64,000 nucleotides of DNA from Euphorbia lathyris (taxonomy: Eukaryota; Streptophyta; Magnoliopsida; Malpighiales; Euphorbiaceae), in NCBI RefSeq assembly GCF_963576675.1, contig NC_088910.1, positions 103,506,807 to 103,570,806 of the forward strand, in the 5' to 3' direction. Of this stretch, positions 45,304-57,553 are shown piece by piece. A model generated the notes under the pieces. The model made no database searches, was not told where the DNA came from, and worked only from the letters and a program-made list of their open reading frames with translations. A program made the translations under genes and the position numbers. Position 1 is the stretch's first letter, and the number at the start of each line of letters is the position of its first letter.

Positions 45304-47058
45304 CTAGTTACTTTTAGGTACCCAATTCTTTTTGGGTCCTGACTTGTTAGGTGCAACAGGTATAGCATCATATTTTATTTTATGGCGGCATACATGGACA
45401 GTATGGCCATTCTTTCCACAGAAGTCACAACTGACCTTCTGTTTAGGATTTTTTACTGACTTGTCAGCACCCCAGTGCTGAGCGTGCCAGCACACTTTAG
45501 TAGTGTGTCCTAACTTCCCACAAAAGTCACATTGGACTTTTCGCTGGGGATTTCGTCCCTGCTGAGTACCTTGGTACTGTGTACCTTGATACTAAGTTCT
45601 CAGCGGAAAATTGTTTTTGTTTGGAACCTTTAATTGGTTCTGAATGGTTGTGACATCCTTACTCAGTTTCTTTGAAACCGACTGGACTTCAGAGACAGAC
45701 TCATGAGTGATTTTCATATTTTCATGCAAAACTGAGTTGTCTTGAAGAAGGCATCTGAGGTCACTCAGTTTGACCTCTTCTACTTCATCACAGCGCCGGC
45801 TGAGTGCTTTAATCTTCCTGTTACACTTTTTAACAAGTGTATAGAGATCACTCAGGGCGTTACCCATTTCATTTCTGAGTTGAGAGAGTGAGATTACCTC
45901 ATTAGATTGCTCTTCATTATCTGACTCATCAGATTGGTCAGCATGCTCAGAAATGCATGGCTCAGCAAGTTCGTCAGCCATAAAGCATATCTTCGCTGAC
46001 TCGGTGGCCTCAGTTTCTGTTGATGAAGATTCATCACTGTCACTCCAAGTAGCCACCATTGCCTTCTTCCCACTTTTCTTGTCTTTCCTCAGCGTGGGGC
46101 AGTTTGACTTAATATGGCCATCTTGGTGGCACTCAAAGCATGTAATGGGCTTTGAACTGTCCTTTCTGTATTTGCTGTCGCTTGAGTCAGCCTTATACTT
46201 ATCAAACTTTTTGTAAGGCTTTTTAGAATATTTGTCGTTCTTCCTGAACAACCTCTTCATCTTTCTTGTGAACATAGCCATCTCCTCATCATCAGTTGAA
46301 CTCCCGTCAGTGGAGTCAGCCTTCATAACAAGTGACTTCTGCTTCTTGTCATCAGATTTTTCCTTCACCTCAAAGTTTTTCATGGATATCTCATGGGTCA
46401 GCAATGAACCGATGAGTTCGTCATATTTGTAGGTGGTTAAATCCTGAGCTTCCTCAACTGCTGTCTTCTTTGCTTGCTAGTCTTTTGGAAGACTCCTGAG
46501 TATCTTTTTGACTTGTTCTTCCTCAGTGAAGATTTTCCCAAGTCTCTTGAGCTAATTATTGATGTTGGTGAACCTTGCGTTCATGTCTGAAATTCCCTCA
46601 TCATTGTTCATCTCGAACAGCTCGTACAGTCTCATCTGCTGATTCACCTTGGATTCTTTTACTTTGTTTGTTCCCTCGTAGGTGACTTCCAGCTTTTTCC
46701 AGATCTCTTGTGCTGACTCACAACCTGAGATTTTGTTATATTCTGCAGCATCGAGCGCACAGTGAAGCATATTGATAGCCGAAGCATGGTTTTGAAGCTT
46801 CTTAAGATCATCCTCTGTCCATTCAACCTCAGCTTTAACAACTGACTGGCCAGTAACAACTTTCACAGGTACAAACGGGCCTTTGACTATAGATAGCCAG
46901 GCACTCATGTTTGTAGCTTGAATGAAGTTCTTCATCCTATTCTTCCAAAAGGTATAGTTTGACCCGAAGAATAGGGGAGGCCTGGTAATGGACAGCCCCT
47001 CAGGTAATATCTGAGTTGTCTGGTTTCCAGGGAGAAACCGAGTGCTGTTTTCGCCCAT
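45304..47058 (-). pseudogene. SIRE-like copy 2 gag, broken
   Basis: The start is chosen at MGENSTRFLPGNQ (47058), matching copy 1. The UBN2-type gag domain has FWKNRMKNFIQATN and EIWKKLEVTYEGT. Three zinc knuckles are CFECHQDGHIKSNC, CDFCGKLGHTTKVC and CDFCGKNGHTVHVC, all CX2CX4HX4C and intact, and all in the main frame, unlike copy 1. In-frame stops are at 46552-46554, about 46478 and 45592-45594. The natural end is TAG at 45304-45306 after VPKSN. Gag forms particles and binds RNA. Confidence 0.86.
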
Positions 47059-47105
47059 GGTATGGATCAACTCAAGGTTACTAGACCTTTAGTAATGAGC
47101 TTTTA

Positions 47106-47118
47106 GGCTCTGATACCA
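47106..47118 (-). other. Primer binding site, SIRE-like copy 2
   Basis: Minus-strand TGGTATCAGAGCC two nt from the 5' LTR end, as in copy 1. Confidence 0.9.
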
Positions 47119-47120
47119 CT

Positions 47121-48472
47121 TGTTGGTCCCTTGTAAGGTTGCAAATTAGTTCCAAGGGGGGGTTAGGAACTATTTTACCCTTTTTAAAAGATTAGGGCAG
47201 ATTTCTTTTTCTTAAGAAAAGATTATATGACACCGGCGCTGATCAATCGACAAGACTCTGGCTTAGTCAACTAGTGACTAGGTCAGTTTCGTTGCTTAGG
47301 TCAGGAAATAGCACTTAGAGTCTATTCCTGAACTAATTCGTTGGCAGCGAGCAACTCAGCTTGACCACTTTTACTTGATCAGTTTTAGTTTGTTTTAAGC
47401 AAGCAATATAAATAAGGAGTTAAGGTTTAGAAATACTTCACACATCAGATTTATCCAGGTTCGGCTTCTTCTAAGCCTACGTCCTGTCCCCGGAACACTT
47501 CCGAGATTTCAAATCCTCTACTGAGCTCTTTAAAGGTAGAGCCTCAAACCTTTTACAATATCAGCAATTGAGTATGACAAGAGTACCTTCCTCTATACTT
47601 CTACTCAATCCTAATCTCTCCGCTGAGTACTTAAAACCGAGTACTCAGCGTCTCCTTTCTACTTCTAGAAATGATAAAGATTTGTCCTAAACAACAATTG
47701 CTAGAACACCTTAGATGATTGAAGATCAATCACTCTAGACTTTTACACAAATGAATAAACTTGTAGTGTAAGAATTTGCTTTGCTTTTGATGGAGAACTT
47801 TTGTACACGTTTGGTCAGCGTAACGACTTTTGCTCAAAGTTCTCTCTTGTGAATGTGGATTCTGAATGCTCTATTTATAGAGAGCTGTGAGAGCTTCTGG
47901 TTATTTCGAATTTCGAAATAACCATTGGAGGGAAACGGCTTCATGTCGCTTTCACTCAGTCTGTTCAGCAGTTCTCCTAGCCAATCAGATTCCAGCATCT
48001 TCTGTTCTTCGATCAGTGTGGCAGTATGTTCCTCCAAATCGGGTAATGTCAAACAGACAGCTTTCTGCGTCTTCTGTTCTTTACCAACAGAGGAAATACT
48101 TGGTCTGGAAGTTGCTTTATAGTCAGCGGCTGTCTTGTACGCTTTGTCGAGACAGCTCAGCAGCTTCATACCGAAGTTGTCTACATGGATCTTCTCGATC
48201 CTTCTTTGCTCAGCATGCGTTTCATTACTTCAACGGCAGCGTTTTGGAGATACGCAGACTTAGTGATCTTGGGCTTGTTTGACTTGGGCCTTGACTTCCA
48301 TATAGGGCTTGGGCCTTATGATCTTTATGTCTTATAACAATTATAAACTCAACATTGAACAAACACATTAGTAACAATAAATCAAAGCATTTAAACTTAA
48401 TGTGTTATAGAATATTTAATTTCACTTAATTAATTTTGTCAAATCAAAATCCTGTGGAAAGGTGTTTCAACA
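47121..48472 (-). repeat. 5' LTR of SIRE-like copy 2
   Basis: 1352 bp, nearly identical to 36943-38295. TATA box CTATAAATAG at 47871-47880 on the minus strand. The outer end is flanked by ATTAT. Confidence 0.92.
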
Positions 48473-48477
48473 ATTAT

Positions 48478-49439
48478 TTGTCAACTCGAGGCTTAAATAT
48501 TTAACAGTGAGATGTAGTTTTAATAACTTGTAATGTGTCAATATGTTATACTCCATGTGATATTTTCAAAGATATATTATAAGATCAAAACATATAAATA
48601 ATGAATGAGAAATTGATGCTCAAAGTAGGCCTCTTAGAATGGGTTTGTTAAGATTAAAAGCTTCCATCCTACAATACTAGTTTTGGAGTATTTTTAATGG
48701 TTTGTGTATAAAGGCATTACAAGCCTTTCACAATTTAGGGAGAGGGAATTCTCTCTCACCCACATGGAGAGGTGTGAATCATGATCCAATGAGCTTGGTC
48801 GCACACCTGCATATCGTGGGTGACGCGAATGCCAAACCAAAATGCGTTCCTCAAACCTGGCTACTTTTGCTCTGATCCGTATCTTTTTTATTTCTCAATA
48901 GTAGATTGAAACTCTTCAAGTTCTAAAACGTTTGTAACATTCCTGAGACATATCAAATTAATTTTTTAATATTTTAATTCCAGTCTTTATTAGAATGTTC
49001 TAGAGATGAGTTTAGAGTCACATAGTTTGAAAATATACAATCTAGATAAACATTTTTGTAGTCTGGATTATTTTCGTCCTTCTTTGTTCATTTGTTTATT
49101 CAATTTCATCTTACTTCCGGTGATTCTCTCTACACACGGTTAGAGTTTGCTCAACACAACTTTTGTATCTTGAGAGACAATTTTCAATTGCAACAAAATA
49201 TTCCTTAAGTAGAACATAATATTCTTATTTGAGCTAAATAGATTGAGATCCTCTCAAGTTAGGTTGCAACATAAAATGTCTTACTGTCATCACAACAATA
49301 ATTACGAAAATAGTTGAAATTTAAAACTAAATTCTAAAAATTAATTAAATATAAACTATTAATTTTATAATTAATGATTGATATATATTAAACATGACAT
49401 CTCAAGTTAAAATCCAATTCGAGAGGGTTATGAGATATA
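48478..49439. other. Non-coding region
   Basis: About 960 nt, AT-rich, no ORF and no repeat partner in the window. I see nothing I can name. Confidence 0.4.
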
Positions 49440-50580
49440 ACTATTTAATGGTGGTCGGGGCACTCGTTGGCTGAGGTGAAAGAAGTTATGTTTACCTAAA
49501 TTCACTAGCGGCTTAAATTTTAAAGGAGTTTATCCCTACTATGATAAGGAAACAGTGTTAGAGATTCATTACAGATCCTTATTTGCTAGTCTTCTATATC
49601 TTTAAAGCAAGATATTTCAAGAATTGTGGTTTTTTGAATGCTTCTAGAAGTCATAATGCTAGTTTTGCTTGGAGCAGCTTAAAAGAAGCAAAAAATCTTC
49701 TCCTTCAGGGCTGTAGAAGGCGTATTAGTAGCGGTAACAATTTATAGATCATAATGGATCCTTAGTTGTTGGGGGCGCCAAACAGAAAACCAATCACTGA
49801 AGTTCCCCCTTCGATTGCCATGGCTAGTGGTTCTTCACTTTTCACTATGGGAGAAAAGAGGTGGGATGTAGATGTTATTAGAGATGTGTTTAATTACGAG
49901 GATCAAACTAATATTCTTAGCATTCCTTTATATTTTTTAATTGATCAAGATGATTGGTTTTGGAGGCTTAAGCATCGATAATTATTCATTGCGTAATGCT
50001 TATAGATGACTTTGCAAATTACAACTTGATGCAACTAGTTGGATATGGAAGTAGTTATGGGCACTGAAAGTTTCTCATAAGGTTCGAAATTTGATTTGGA
50101 GGGCCTACAATGAAGTTATGTCTTAGCTTAGAAATTTGATTTGGAACTCTAGTTAAAAGGCATATTAATAGTAATCCTCTATGTGCTTTATGTGATGTGG
50201 AAGTTGAAAGTCTTTTGCATATGGTTTATGGATATATACATTCTATTAGTGTTTAGCAGGCTATGGGTTCGGGAGGGATGATGGTTAGGAATGCAGTTAA
50301 TTGTTTTGATTGAATGTGTGTCATGCCTTTTCTTCTTTAAGTTTTGATAAATCTTGTGCCTGGGCCATGGTTGTGTGAGGCATTTGGTCGGAAAGAAATG
50401 GTTTTTTTTTTATAAAAAGGGCTTATGAATTCACTAACTTTATGTTCCATCTTGTTTGTTTGGGTATGAAGAAGTGAAAGTCGCTCAGCTCAGATCTCAC
50501 AATTTGTATCAACAAGGGGCTAATTACAGATTTGATTCTGTTTTGCGTTGGACTAAGTCTCTTACATGTTCCTAAACCCT
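49440..50580 (+). pseudogene. LINE remnant (post-RT connection and zinc-finger region)
   Basis: Translation with frame changes gives the plant L1-type block after the RT: LFARIFKARYFKNCGFLNASRSHNASFAWSS-type sequence near 49580-49680, then LLLQGCRRRISSG, then DP-LL near 49755. CALCDVEVESLLHMV follows at about 50190-50225 (CX2C and H of the zinc finger). The remnant ends near 50575 with NYRFDSVLRWTKSL. It carries many stops and no RT core. The same orientation as the LINE at 11155 but a separate copy, since the zinc-finger regions overlap. Confidence 0.65.
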
Positions 50581-50913
50581 AACATTGACACATCAATTTT
50601 TATATAGTTATCCATAAACTGATATTTAGAAATAGTTAAAAACTAAATGGAAAAATAGGGCGGGAAATTCATAATTATGGATTAAAAAATGAGAAAATTT
50701 ACATAGAAATTTAGATTTGAAAAATTATCAAGTACTAATTTAAATAATGTCAAACTAAGAAAACCATTGTTTTTCATATATTTTAAGAAGTATGTTGTAT
50801 GAATTAGAGGTCTAAGATATATTTTTTACAGTTTATGATTTATGAATTGAGGTCTAAAATTTATAAATTAAGACATAAAATCATACTTTATCTGTAATAT
50901 ATAGAAGTCTTAA

Positions 50914-51325
50914 GGTGTTATTGAGCCCCTGACCTATTCGAAGTTTTGTCATTTGGCCCCTGAACTATCCCAATTAGTGAAATTTCACCCAATTTAGATG
51001 GAGACATGACAAAACCGTTATCCCCCTCATATGTAATGATATTTTGACATATGAGCTTGACATGTCATATTTTTTGAAGTTTATTTATCACATAAACTCT
51101 CTTATGTCAAAATAATTAATTAGATTAAAAAAGAAAAATAAATAAAAATAAATCTCTAAGCTAAGATTTATCAAATTTAAGTGTCAAAATATCGTCACGT
51201 GCTAATAGAATAACAAATATGTCAAGTCTATTTAAATTGAGTGAAATTACACCAATTGAGATAGATCAGAGGCCAAATGTGACCAAATAACAAAATTTTA
51301 GATAGATCAAGAGCCAAATAGTAGT
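50914..51325. mobile_element. MITE-like inverted-repeat element
   Basis: The left arm (TTATTGAGCCCCTGACCTATTC...TTTGGCCCCTGAAC) and the reverse complement of the right arm (CTATTTGGCTCTTGATCTATC...TTTGGCCTCTGATC) are imperfect inverted repeats of about 100 nt, with an AT-rich centre. There is no coding. A short TTAAG flanks both sides, but a full-length target duplication is not clear. Possibly Mutator-like. Confidence 0.6.
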
Positions 51326-53074
51326 TTAAGCTATATAGAAAATAATGGCATATTGAAAATTAAGTTTTGTAATACGAGATAACTATAATTTTATAACACA
51401 TGATTTTCAGCGTAAAAAGCTAAAAAATATTTGTTGGTGTAATTTTTGTAGGGCAATTTTGGTCTACAAAATGGCCAATTAAATGAACGCAGGCCGGAAG
51501 CAGGTTTGGGCCAAACAATCCGGCCTTCTGAAGTATTCCCTCCGAGATAAAGGCCTTTCACGATTTTTGTTTGGAAATGCAAAATATACTATTGAATTTG
51601 GTATTCAAGAAAAATTATGGGAAATTTATATTAAGAAAAATACATTTAAAACAAAAAAATGAATGAATTCCATCTAATTTTATAATATAGTCAAACAAAA
51701 AAATTAGAAGAAAAATAAATTATTTTTGTTTATTTAAGTTTTATTTTGTTATTTGTGAGTAGTTTTATTTTCTGTAATATACCACCTTTATTTTTTAGGA
51801 TTTAAAATTAATGAATTGGGTCTAGAATTTTTTAATTAGGATATAAAACCATACTTTTTTTTTTTTTTGAACAAAACCATACTTTCTTTGTGATATATTA
51901 AAAATGATATATTTAGAATTAATTTTAATAACGAATGGTGATTTTCATATAAAAGATCATTTTTTTTGGAAATGTTAATTGGATGATTATACATTATGCC
52001 TTATTATAAGATTTTTTTTTCTATTAACATATATATCTTTTACAATTTAATTTGCTACTATTATATTTTACCAAATTTTCTATATTTATATGCACTTAAA
52101 TTTAAATATGTTAAATATAAAACTATCAGATTTACAAGTTGGGGACATTTAAGCTAAGGTATTTAGGTTTTTTTTTTCTTCAAAAATAATAAAAAGTTAA
52201 AGTTTAGGTTTAAATTAAATTCTTAGAGTAGAAAAGTAGATTAGAGTGTTTAATTATTTTGATCATTTTTTTTTGAAAACCTTATTTTGATCGATTTTGA
52301 TGGCTGGCTGCTGGTCAGAAAGAAATTTCAACATATATATATTTTCCAATATTTTAATCAATAGTTTTTATTTGTTAAATTGCATTCTGGCTTTGTAAAT
52401 TGTTGGTCATATAGTTTCAAACTCAGTAGTGGACGTATATCAAATAAATTGAATCACGTAATTTTTTTATATTATAATTAAAAGATAAATGGTTAATTTA
52501 ATTTAGTTTAAATGGTCAATTTGGCCAAGTCTTTGGAATTAATTTGGCCTTTTATACTAAATAACCCTTAAATTATAAATTGATATGTATTAACATAAAG
52601 CTAAATTAATATGTGTCAGAAAAACCTTTATTAATTGCAATTATAAATTAATATTCTAATAAAAAAATTTATAAATTAATATTGAAAGTGAAGTGTAGGA
52701 GCCAAATTAAAGTGTTCATTCTTTGTTTGTGATTTTGTTTCCTGCCTAACTATAGTGTTATTAGTTGTGATGGCTAAAATGCATGACTCACTATTGGCTA
52801 TTGTTAAATATTCTAAATTGGATAGCTATAAAAGTAATGATTTTTTAAAAAAAAAAAAATAGGAATCTTAAAATTTCATTAATTAATAAGATTGTTAGTA
52901 TATAATAACAACAGTAAGAAGTAAAACTTCACATATATATAAGCTAAACCTAATGGAAACTAAACACGACGGTTGTGATCGTTGTTAGGCCCAAATTTAA
53001 GGTGGTTTAAGAGACCCTTAATCCGGTATTAGGACATACATTGTTCGAAGATGTTTAGCTAGTTCAAGCCTAGA
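51326..53074. other. AT-rich intergenic sequence
   Basis: There is no ORF on either strand that I can support. The stretch 51795-51900 resembles 50830-50890 (two copies of a CTAAAATTTATAAATTAAGAC-like low-complexity block). Otherwise I see nothing recognisable. Confidence 0.45.
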
Positions 53075-54140
53075 AGAATAATATATCTAAAATATTCACA
53101 CAGACTGTATATAACATTAATGAATCCATATATATGAATATGCTTCAAGTGGACGAAACGTTCAAGGAGACAAATTATTGTTGTCATGGAACCGTTTCAA
53201 TTAAAAGTTTAAGCTTATAGTTAAAAGTCCAATTCATATCAATATCTGCCACATCCCCGCACTTGAATGCCTACTCGACTTGAAACGTGCACAATACATG
53301 CCCGTATTACCATCTCCTAAAATTAAATCAACAAATGGGTTTGCCAAGAATCAAACTCTCGATCATTTGGTCAAAGATGCTCTAATACCATGTCATGAAA
53401 CTGATTGAACTAAGAGTTTAAACTTATAGTTAAAGGTCCAATTCATATTAATACCTGACACTTGTCATGTAATACAAACCTAGGTTAACTAGGAAACCAA
53501 AGCTCAAACAGAATGTTAGATCCAAATCCAATACAGACTACCAGTCCAAAATTGTAAACAACTGTTATTCTTTCCTTACGTCCTTTTAAGCTAATTAGGG
53601 AGTGGACGAACTCTCAGCTTGTACCAAAAAAACAAAATACGACTATTAACTTGAGAAAGAGAAAACGCCCATAGTCACTGAGAGTCATTAGACTATCCCT
53701 ACAATTTAAGATGAGCTTCCAAAACTCAAACAAACGTACGAAAGGTCCTTAGACTAACTTGAACCTTAGGTTGGGTCGACCGGTCTGTCCCATCGGCTTG
53801 TCCCTTCTGTCGGTGATATGCTCCTGGCCTTAACAAACCGGGTCGTGCCTCCAGCGCTGTTACTTTGAAGAAATTAGAGTGCTCAAAGCAAGCCCACACT
53901 CTAATACCATATTAGAATAATATATCTAAAATATTTATATACTGTATATTAACACTAACGAATCCTCTCTCTATATATCAAGTGGTTAAAATATTCAAGA
54001 ATTCTGTCTAATTTTTATAATACAACCCTAGGTTAACTAGGAAAACTAAAGCTCAAACAAACTATTAATTAGTCCAAGACTCGGTCATTGTTCAATACAG
54101 ACTGCTAGTCTAAAGCTGTAAACAATTGCTATTATTCTAT
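53075..54140 (+). repeat. Dispersed direct repeat pair of unknown origin
   Basis: AGAATAATATATCTAAAATATT occurs in longer matches beginning at 53075 and 53914, and CCTAGGTTAACTAGGAAA at about 53471 and 54026. The two copies are therefore co-linear, but the first holds an extra 290 nt or so. That extra part contains a further direct repeat (TTATAGTTAAARGTCCAATTC near 53215 and 53427). It could be two old LTR-like copies, one with an insertion. No coding. Confidence 0.5.
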
Positions 54141-54205
54141 TAAAGCCGTGAGTGAGCATGTTAAGTATTCCATACTAGGTACAATTATAAGAATTAGGAG
54201 TAATT

Positions 54206-54213
54206 CTTATTAT
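54206..54213. repeat. 8-bp target duplication of the 184-bp MITE, left
   Basis: CTTATTAT here and at 54398-54405, exactly bordering the inverted repeats. Confidence 0.85.
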
Positions 54214-54397
54214 ACAGTAGCGTTCACCTTGACCCTGAATGACCAAATGAATTTGGTCATTCACCTTTAGATCTACGCTCATTATAATCCTACGATGGAT
54301 ATAGAAAGCATCTTAAGGTGTAAATTTAATGAGTGTAGATCTAATGGTGAATGATCAAATTCATTTGGTCATTCAGGGTTCATGTAAACGCTACTGT
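54214..54397. mobile_element. 184-bp MITE with 70-80 bp terminal inverted repeats
   Basis: It starts ACAGTAGCGTT and ends AACGCTACTGT. The arms are highly complementary for about 75 nt and include GAATGACCAAATGAATTTGG and TTAGATCTAC, so nearly the whole element folds back on itself. The 8-bp target duplication CTTATTAT points to the hAT superfamily by length. The ends are not a textbook hAT consensus, so the superfamily call is tentative. Confidence 0.85.
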
Positions 54398-54439
54398 CTT
54401 ATTATATGATCAAATAAAAGAAACTATTTTTTTTTGTAG

Positions 54440-55270
54440 GAAAGGAAAACAAAAAACAACAAAAACCAACACCTAACCCGGGATTAGCCTAGGGAAGCTA
54501 ACCCCCACCCGATCATCAGACAGAAACGAACAAAGGAAGTTCGGAGGAGAAGAGAAGGTTGAAATTCCCGGCATCCTTTCATGGCCCTCTGTAGCAAGGC
54601 GATCTGCCACCCTATTATGTTCCCTGTACACATGACAAAAGGAGATGGTATCCAATGAAGAACACAATCTTCTGATCTCTTTAACAAGGTTTTGGCTACT
54701 CAAGCACATAGCCTTGTTGTTAGCAATCATATTAATTGCTTCAAGGTTGTCAGAATCCACGAGCAGCCTTTTCAGCCCCAGGTCAATGGCCAATCTAAGT
54801 CCAGAGAAGCTACCCCAGCGCTCAGTAGAAAAGGAAGAGTCCATCCCCAGATTCTGTGTAAAGCCAGACACCCAATTGCCCCAGCATCTCTCAGAACCCC
54901 TCCAACCACAATTCTGCCGTCCACAAGACACGAGCCATCGATATTTAATTTCACAATTGCTTCCCCCCGTTTACTCCAACCCAAAAGATGCTCAACAGAT
55001 CTATGGCTAGCACTGGCTAAATAATCCACTTTGAAGCTATTGATAATAGTGTTAATTTTCTTGGAGAAATAATCAGGTGGATTAGGAATCACTATAGTTT
55101 TTCTCCAAACACCTTAGTATTCCCCCACTGTCAAAGCCGGTGACAGACAACGGCAAAGAGGATATCACCATGCTCCATCTGAGGCAATAACACACCATTA
55201 ACACCATTTAACAACCAATCGTTTTCAGAGTGGGCAAAGAAGTTAGGTAGCAACTGGCTCGGAATCACTA
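54440..55270 (-). pseudogene. LINE 3' end remnant with RNase H domain
   Basis: Read on the minus strand, a zinc-finger tail (FFAHSENDWLLNG, then a VVCHRL/QWGNTKVFGEK block near 55100-55230) leads into a type I RNase H domain. The domain shows VKLNIDGSCLVDGRIVVGG near 54930, a frame change near 54850, then GLRLAIDLGLKRLLVDSDN and FCHVYREHNRVADRLATEG, the last near 54590. The catalytic D of NIDGS, the D of VDSDN and the final D of VADRLA are present. A run of A (T on plus, 54427-54437) just past the 3' end looks like a poly(A) tail. It is a 5'-truncated LINE insertion, not a host RNase H gene. Confidence 0.75.
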
Positions 55271-55825
55271 ATGTTTTAATCTATCCTTTATTTCTTTAGA
55301 AAATGCCTTCTTTTCATATCACAAAAATGACCAATTTGGAAGCATCATGAAATGCAATAATGTGTGGGTTGCTGAATTCTTATGCATCAATCATGTTCAA
55401 AGAGTTATTAAAAGTACTAAATCATGTTCATATATAGTAATAAATCATGTCAAATTTAATTTAACCACCTCTAAATTTTTTGGAGTCAGCGAAAATTAAT
55501 TATGAGAAAATATTATTCGGTTATTGGCTACGAAAATGGTCCATTTTCATATTCAGAATTGTACAGAAATTGCATTATTTATACTACTATTGCATTGGGA
55601 CCTGTAGTCTTCAATTGTGGGCAGATATTTATTAAAGCCCTTATTTATTAGGCCCATCTATAGCTTTCAGTGTAGTGTGTTAAACATATTTGAGGCATTA
55701 CTCAATTAATTAATTATTAATTCAACATTCCATAATCTATTGTCAAATTAAAACAGATTATGAAATGTTGGAGATATTAATTTAATACGTAGAAAATTTT
55801 CACCATTAAAATTATTGCTATTTCT
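55271..55825. other. Non-coding spacer
   Basis: AT-rich, no ORF, no recognised repeat. Confidence 0.4.
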
Positions 55826-56519
55826 TGATGCGGTATCTCTCTTAAGAACCAAACGCAAGATGGAGGAGTGTCTCACACGATATGTAACATCAGCCAACTG
55901 GATGAAGAAGGTTGGATGACGAATCCACACATCGTGTCAAAGGAGCCACACGACGTGTGGATGAGTTGAAAAGCTCTTGGAATTTCCGAAGAAATTCACA
56001 CAACGTGTAGCTTTCCTTCACACGTCGTGTGGCCTGAGAAGTGGGGACATTGAAGACTCTCATCATCGAGCAAAGGAGCGTCCGGAGATAATAGTTATAC
56101 GACGTGTCAGACATGTCACATGCCGTGTGAGATGACTTCCTCACCAAGGAGACCAATCTGCTAGGTTCTCGTTTTGAGTTTTATTACTGTTTCGCCATTT
56201 TGATATTACTGTTTTGCCTTTGAGACTTATTTACCATTCTAACACTTAGTCATTTCACCCCATCTTACCTATGTTCATTTCTTTATGAAATATAACCCTA
56301 GTAAGGGCTTTTTAATATTTTGTACTTGAATTAGAGAAGGTATTTAAGCTCCAACTTTTGTAAGGATGTTCATGTTTTTGAATCAAAATACAAAAGTTCT
56401 CTTGAAGAACAAGGTTCATACCTTCTTATTTGGGATTCACTCCTTCTAGTTCAAGCTAGTAAATAATTTCTTTGTTGATTTAAGATCAAAATCAACCCTA
56501 TCGTCATTTATCCGTATCA
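55826..56519 (+). repeat. 5' LTR of a truncated gypsy element with ACGTGTG palindromes
   Basis: I place the start at TGATGCGGTATC and the end at ATCCGTATCA, which are imperfect inverted ends and lie just before a Met-tRNA-type primer site (56522-56534). The middle (55870-56145) has several copies of a CACACGACGTGTGG-like palindrome. No 3' LTR occurs downstream in the window, so the boundaries are inferred from one copy only. Confidence 0.6.
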
Positions 56520-56534
56520 GTTGGTATCAGAGCC

Positions 56535-57553
56535 AAATCGTTTTCCTAACTTGAGACAAGCTCGAAGTGCGGAACACGATCCGATAACCCGTCGGAGGTC
56601 TTGACCGGAGGTATAAGGAGATTCATATACCCCAACCTCAAAGGCAACCCACACCACCACGATCACCACCACTAAGGCGGAATATAACTCAACTACAACC
56701 ATAACAATCGGGCCTTAGAGTTCCCGAGGTAAAAAGAATGAATTATGTTGTAGTTCATAATGAGGATAATGTTAAAAATGGGGAAGAAGACGATGACTTC
56801 TTTTATGAGCCAATTGATAATGAAGATGAGGGGAGATGAGGGGGAGTATGATGATGCTTATGCTATTCACGCGGTTAGACGATTGTTGGTGTCCGGATTG
56901 AGGAGGATCAAAGGCACCAACTTTTTCGTACTTGTTGTCTAGTACAAGAGGAAAAGTGCGACATTATAATTGATAGTGGGAGCCAAGAGAACATCATTAA
57001 TGATGTTACGGTGTATAAGTTTGGTTTGAGTATGGAGGTACACCCTAATCCTAATAGTGTAGGGTGGATAAAAAATATGGGGGAGTTGAGAGTAACCCAA
57101 CGTTGCAAGGTGCCTATTAATATCAGAGAGTATCAAGATGAAATTTATTGCGATCCAGTGGATATGGATGCTTGCCATCTATTGTTGGGAAGACCATGCC
57201 AGTTTGATCGGGATGTGACCCATGCCGGGAGGAGGAATACATATAGGTTCGTGAAGGAACATGTGATGTACGTGCTTACACCCATGGTTGGAAAGCCTAA
57301 ATCGAGGAAAAAGACTACACTTATTGTTTGCCCTACTGACAAGACATTCATTAATGAATGTGAGGAGAGCCGAATGGTATATGTAGGGATGATAAGAGCA
57401 AGTGGAAAGTCAAAAGTAGAGGAGGAGAGAGAGGTCCCGAAAGAAGTGAGCCATATGCTTGAGGTACTGCAATTTATTTTTGTAAAAGTTACCTTATGTA
57501 CTACCACCTCTAAGAAACATCCAACACTATATAGATTTTATATTTGTAACTAA
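56535..57553 (+). pseudogene. Gypsy gag tail and protease fragment
   Basis: It follows the primer site TTGGTATCAGAGCC. The first 400 nt are decayed gag-like sequence ending in an acidic stretch (near 56775-56835). Then comes the aspartic protease: CDIIIDSGSQENIIN near 56960-57000 (DSG active site), YQDEIYCDPVDMDACHLLLGRPCQFDRDVTH-type sequence near 57130-57225, and RNTYRF. The LLLGRPxQFDR block is typical of plant chromovirus proteases (CRM/Reina group). The protease-containing segment is open from 57011 to 57553. RT and integrase are absent, so the element is 3'-truncated. Confidence 0.75.

Larger units (their letters stand above)
36943..48472 (-). mobile_element. SIRE/Maximus-like copia retrotransposon, copy 2
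   Basis: 11,530 bp on the minus strand. The 5' LTR is 47121-48472, primer binding site 47106-47118, gag 47058-45304, pol 45298-42172, ORF3 41687-38885, purine tract 38296-38309 and 3' LTR 36943-38295. A perfect ATTAT target duplication flanks it (36938-36942 and 48473-48477). The two LTRs differ at only a few visible positions, so the insertion is recent. Its LTRs are a different subtype from copy 1 outside the termini. The coding frames carry several stops but the RT-RNase H segment is open. Confidence 0.93.

Noticed and set aside
54473..55092. Host RNase H gene on the minus strand
   Set aside because: The LINE zinc-finger tail upstream, the frame change and the adjacent poly(A) run identify a LINE 3' end.
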